Assembly (NCBI RefSeq): GCF_030369675.1
Contig: NZ_CP128477.1
Coordinates: 2,956,001 to 3,020,000, forward strand
Direction of reading: 5' to 3'
Source: Peteryoungia algae
GTDB taxonomy: Bacteria > Pseudomonadota > Alphaproteobacteria > Rhizobiales > Rhizobiaceae
Length of the DNA stretch: 64,000 nucleotides
The notes under the pieces: model-generated
Database searches by the model: none
What the model saw: only the letters and a program-made list of their open reading frames with translations
What the model was told of the DNA's origin: nothing
Program-made: the position numbers and the translations under genes
Shown: positions 63,075-64,000 of the stretch, piece after piece
How the letters are laid out: every line of letters begins with the position of its first letter
Position numbering within the stretch: position 1 is the first letter of the stretch

Positions 63075-63986
63075 ATGGGCGAAGTCGAGGCGATCCGGAC
63101 GTTCCTGGCGGTCGCACAGCATAGCAGCTTCAGTGCGGCTGCGCGCCTTCTCGGCATGACAGCGGCTTCGGTTACCCGGACCATCTCCGCACTGGAGGAA
63201 CAGCTGGGCGTTCAGCTTCTGCTGCGAACCACGCGGAAAGTTTCGCTGACCTCGGCCGGCGCCGCCTATGCCGCCCGCGTCGCCCCACTGGTTGAGGGAC
63301 TTGCCCGGGCGGCGGAGGAAACGCGGGATCTGCAAAAGGTGACTGCCGGCTCGATCCGCGTATCGGCGCCGATGTCGCTTGGCCTGAAGGTATTGCCGAC
63401 CGTGTTGTCACAGTTCGCGATCATTCATCCGAAGACGAGTGTCGCAATTGAACTCTCGGACCGTTTCGTCGACATCCTCGATGAGAACTACGACCTGGCG
63501 ATCCGGATCTCGGGGCCCCCGACCGACAAGTCGACGATCTGGCGCAAGATCCGTCCCGTGCCCCGTCTTCTCGTGGCCTCACCATCCTATCTCGCGAAAC
63601 ACGGCACACCGAAGCTTCCCGAAGACCTCGCGACACTCGAATGCCTGAGCTACCACGACCATTCGAAAACCGAGACCTGGGAGCTGAGCAGGCCGGGCCA
63701 GACACGAACTGTGGATGCCAGGGGCCGCTTTTCGATCAACAACGGTGATTTTCTCTGCCGCCTGGCCGCCGCCGGGGAGGGAATTGCCTTGCTGCCACGT
63801 TTCATTGTCGAGGACGACCTGCGCGCGGGCACCCTGGTCGAGGTCCTGCCGGGGTGGACGACGCCGGAAATCTGGCTGACGCTATACTACCCGCCCTACG
63901 AACAGCTCCCCCTGCGGGTCGCGACGTTCTCGGACTTCTTCGAGGCCTTCGTCAAGGAGAGCTGGGACGGCGGCCAGTCCTCCTGA
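63075..63986 (+). CDS. LysR family transcriptional regulator
   Basis: A 303-residue LysR-type regulator. The N-terminal winged helix-turn-helix (about 1-60) begins EVEAIRTFLAVAQHSSFSAAARLLGMTAASVTRTI. The periplasmic-binding-protein-like effector domain covers about 88-295. The ATG has GGAG ten bases upstream. It is divergent from the MhqO-MhqD pair with a palindrome between them, so it probably senses an aromatic or quinone signal and controls those genes; in Bacillus the comparable genes are under a MarR-type regulator instead. No gene follows before the window ends. Confidence 0.93.
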   Translation: MGEVEAIRTFLAVAQHSSFSAAARLLGMTAASVTRTISALEEQLGVQLLLRTTRKVSLTSAGAAYAARVAPLVEGLARAAEETRDLQKVTAGSIRVSAPMSLGLKVLPTVLSQFAIIHPKTSVAIELSDRFVDILDENYDLAIRISGPPTDKSTIWRKIRPVPRLLVASPSYLAKHGTPKLPEDLATLECLSYHDHSKTETWELSRPGQTRTVDARGRFSINNGDFLCRLAAAGEGIALLPRFIVEDDLRAGTLVEVLPGWTTPEIWLTLYYPPYEQLPLRVATFSDFFEAFVKESWDGGQSS

Positions 63987-64000
63987 TCGGCTTAGCGGTC

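Overview
The window reads as about 64 kb of chromosome from a member of the Rhizobiaceae (Rhizobium/Agrobacterium/Ensifer group, Alphaproteobacteria). The evidence is a full-length cyclic beta-1,2-glucan synthase (NdvB/ChvB type) with its exporter NdvA/ChvA, a multifunctional pyruvate carboxylase, a phaR/phaA/phaB polyhydroxybutyrate locus, a CarD-FdxA-S4-helicase block, EcfG-type promoters, and high-GC, densely packed genes with many TAATG/ATGA overlaps. I see no tRNA or rRNA gene, insertion sequence, integrase, prophage or CRISPR array. Genus and species cannot be fixed from the sequence alone.

Layout. 0-13 kb is mostly housekeeping and stress: a BI-1 membrane protein; a minus-strand series of Suv3-like helicase, S4 RNA-binding protein, 7Fe ferredoxin and CarD regulator; a small plus-strand operon (alpha/beta hydrolase, DUF3309 peptide, glycine-zipper lipoprotein) behind a good EcfG general-stress promoter; the PHB genes with PhaR divergent from PhaA-PhaB; then rpmF, a glutathione transferase and mtgA. 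13-22 kb holds isoprenoid and histidine genes (ispA, hisC, ispG), transporters (LysE, MFS, DMT), an OmpA lipoprotein, an M20 amidohydrolase and a TetR/BetI-like regulator. 22.7-37.7 kb is the cyclic-glucan region: ndvB (8.5 kb), then pyc and an AHL-type LuxR regulator on the opposite strand, then ndvA. 37.7-41.7 kb carries a FeS-BCP (6-4) photolyase, two SDR enzymes and a phosphodiesterase-like protein; the second SDR also has an EcfG-like promoter.

41.8-61.3 kb is a sugar-catabolic region with two modules. The first (minus strand, with a divergent AraC regulator) is a LacEFGK-type ABC importer carrying a GH36 alpha-galactosidase and a GH42 beta-galactosidase in the same operon. The second is centred on a GntR regulator with two N-terminal winged-helix domains. 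It comprises a tagaturonate/mannonate reductase-like enzyme, a UxaA altronate dehydratase, an aldose 1-dehydrogenase, a FucU mutarotase, a ribose-type ABC importer and a zinc dehydrogenase strongly resembling L-galactonate dehydrogenase (LgoD/YjjN). Read together these enzymes spell a nearly complete oxidative L-galactose route: L-galactose to L-galactonolactone, L-galactonate, D-tagaturonate, D-altronate and 2-keto-3-deoxygluconate. Only a recognisable lactonase is missing. Copies of a palindrome, TTTATCGATAAA, lie in the gntR/uxaA intergenic region and before the transporter operon; I propose they are the operators of this system. This is the most interesting candidate in the window.

61.3-64 kb holds a quinone/hydroquinone detoxification pair (MhqD-like esterase and MhqO-like ring-cleaving dioxygenase) with a divergent LysR regulator and an AATATT-GCG-AATATT palindrome between them.

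Start codons were chosen by Shine-Dalgarno position, overlap with neighbours and family length, so several differ from the longest open frame. Promoter, operator and terminator calls are by eye.
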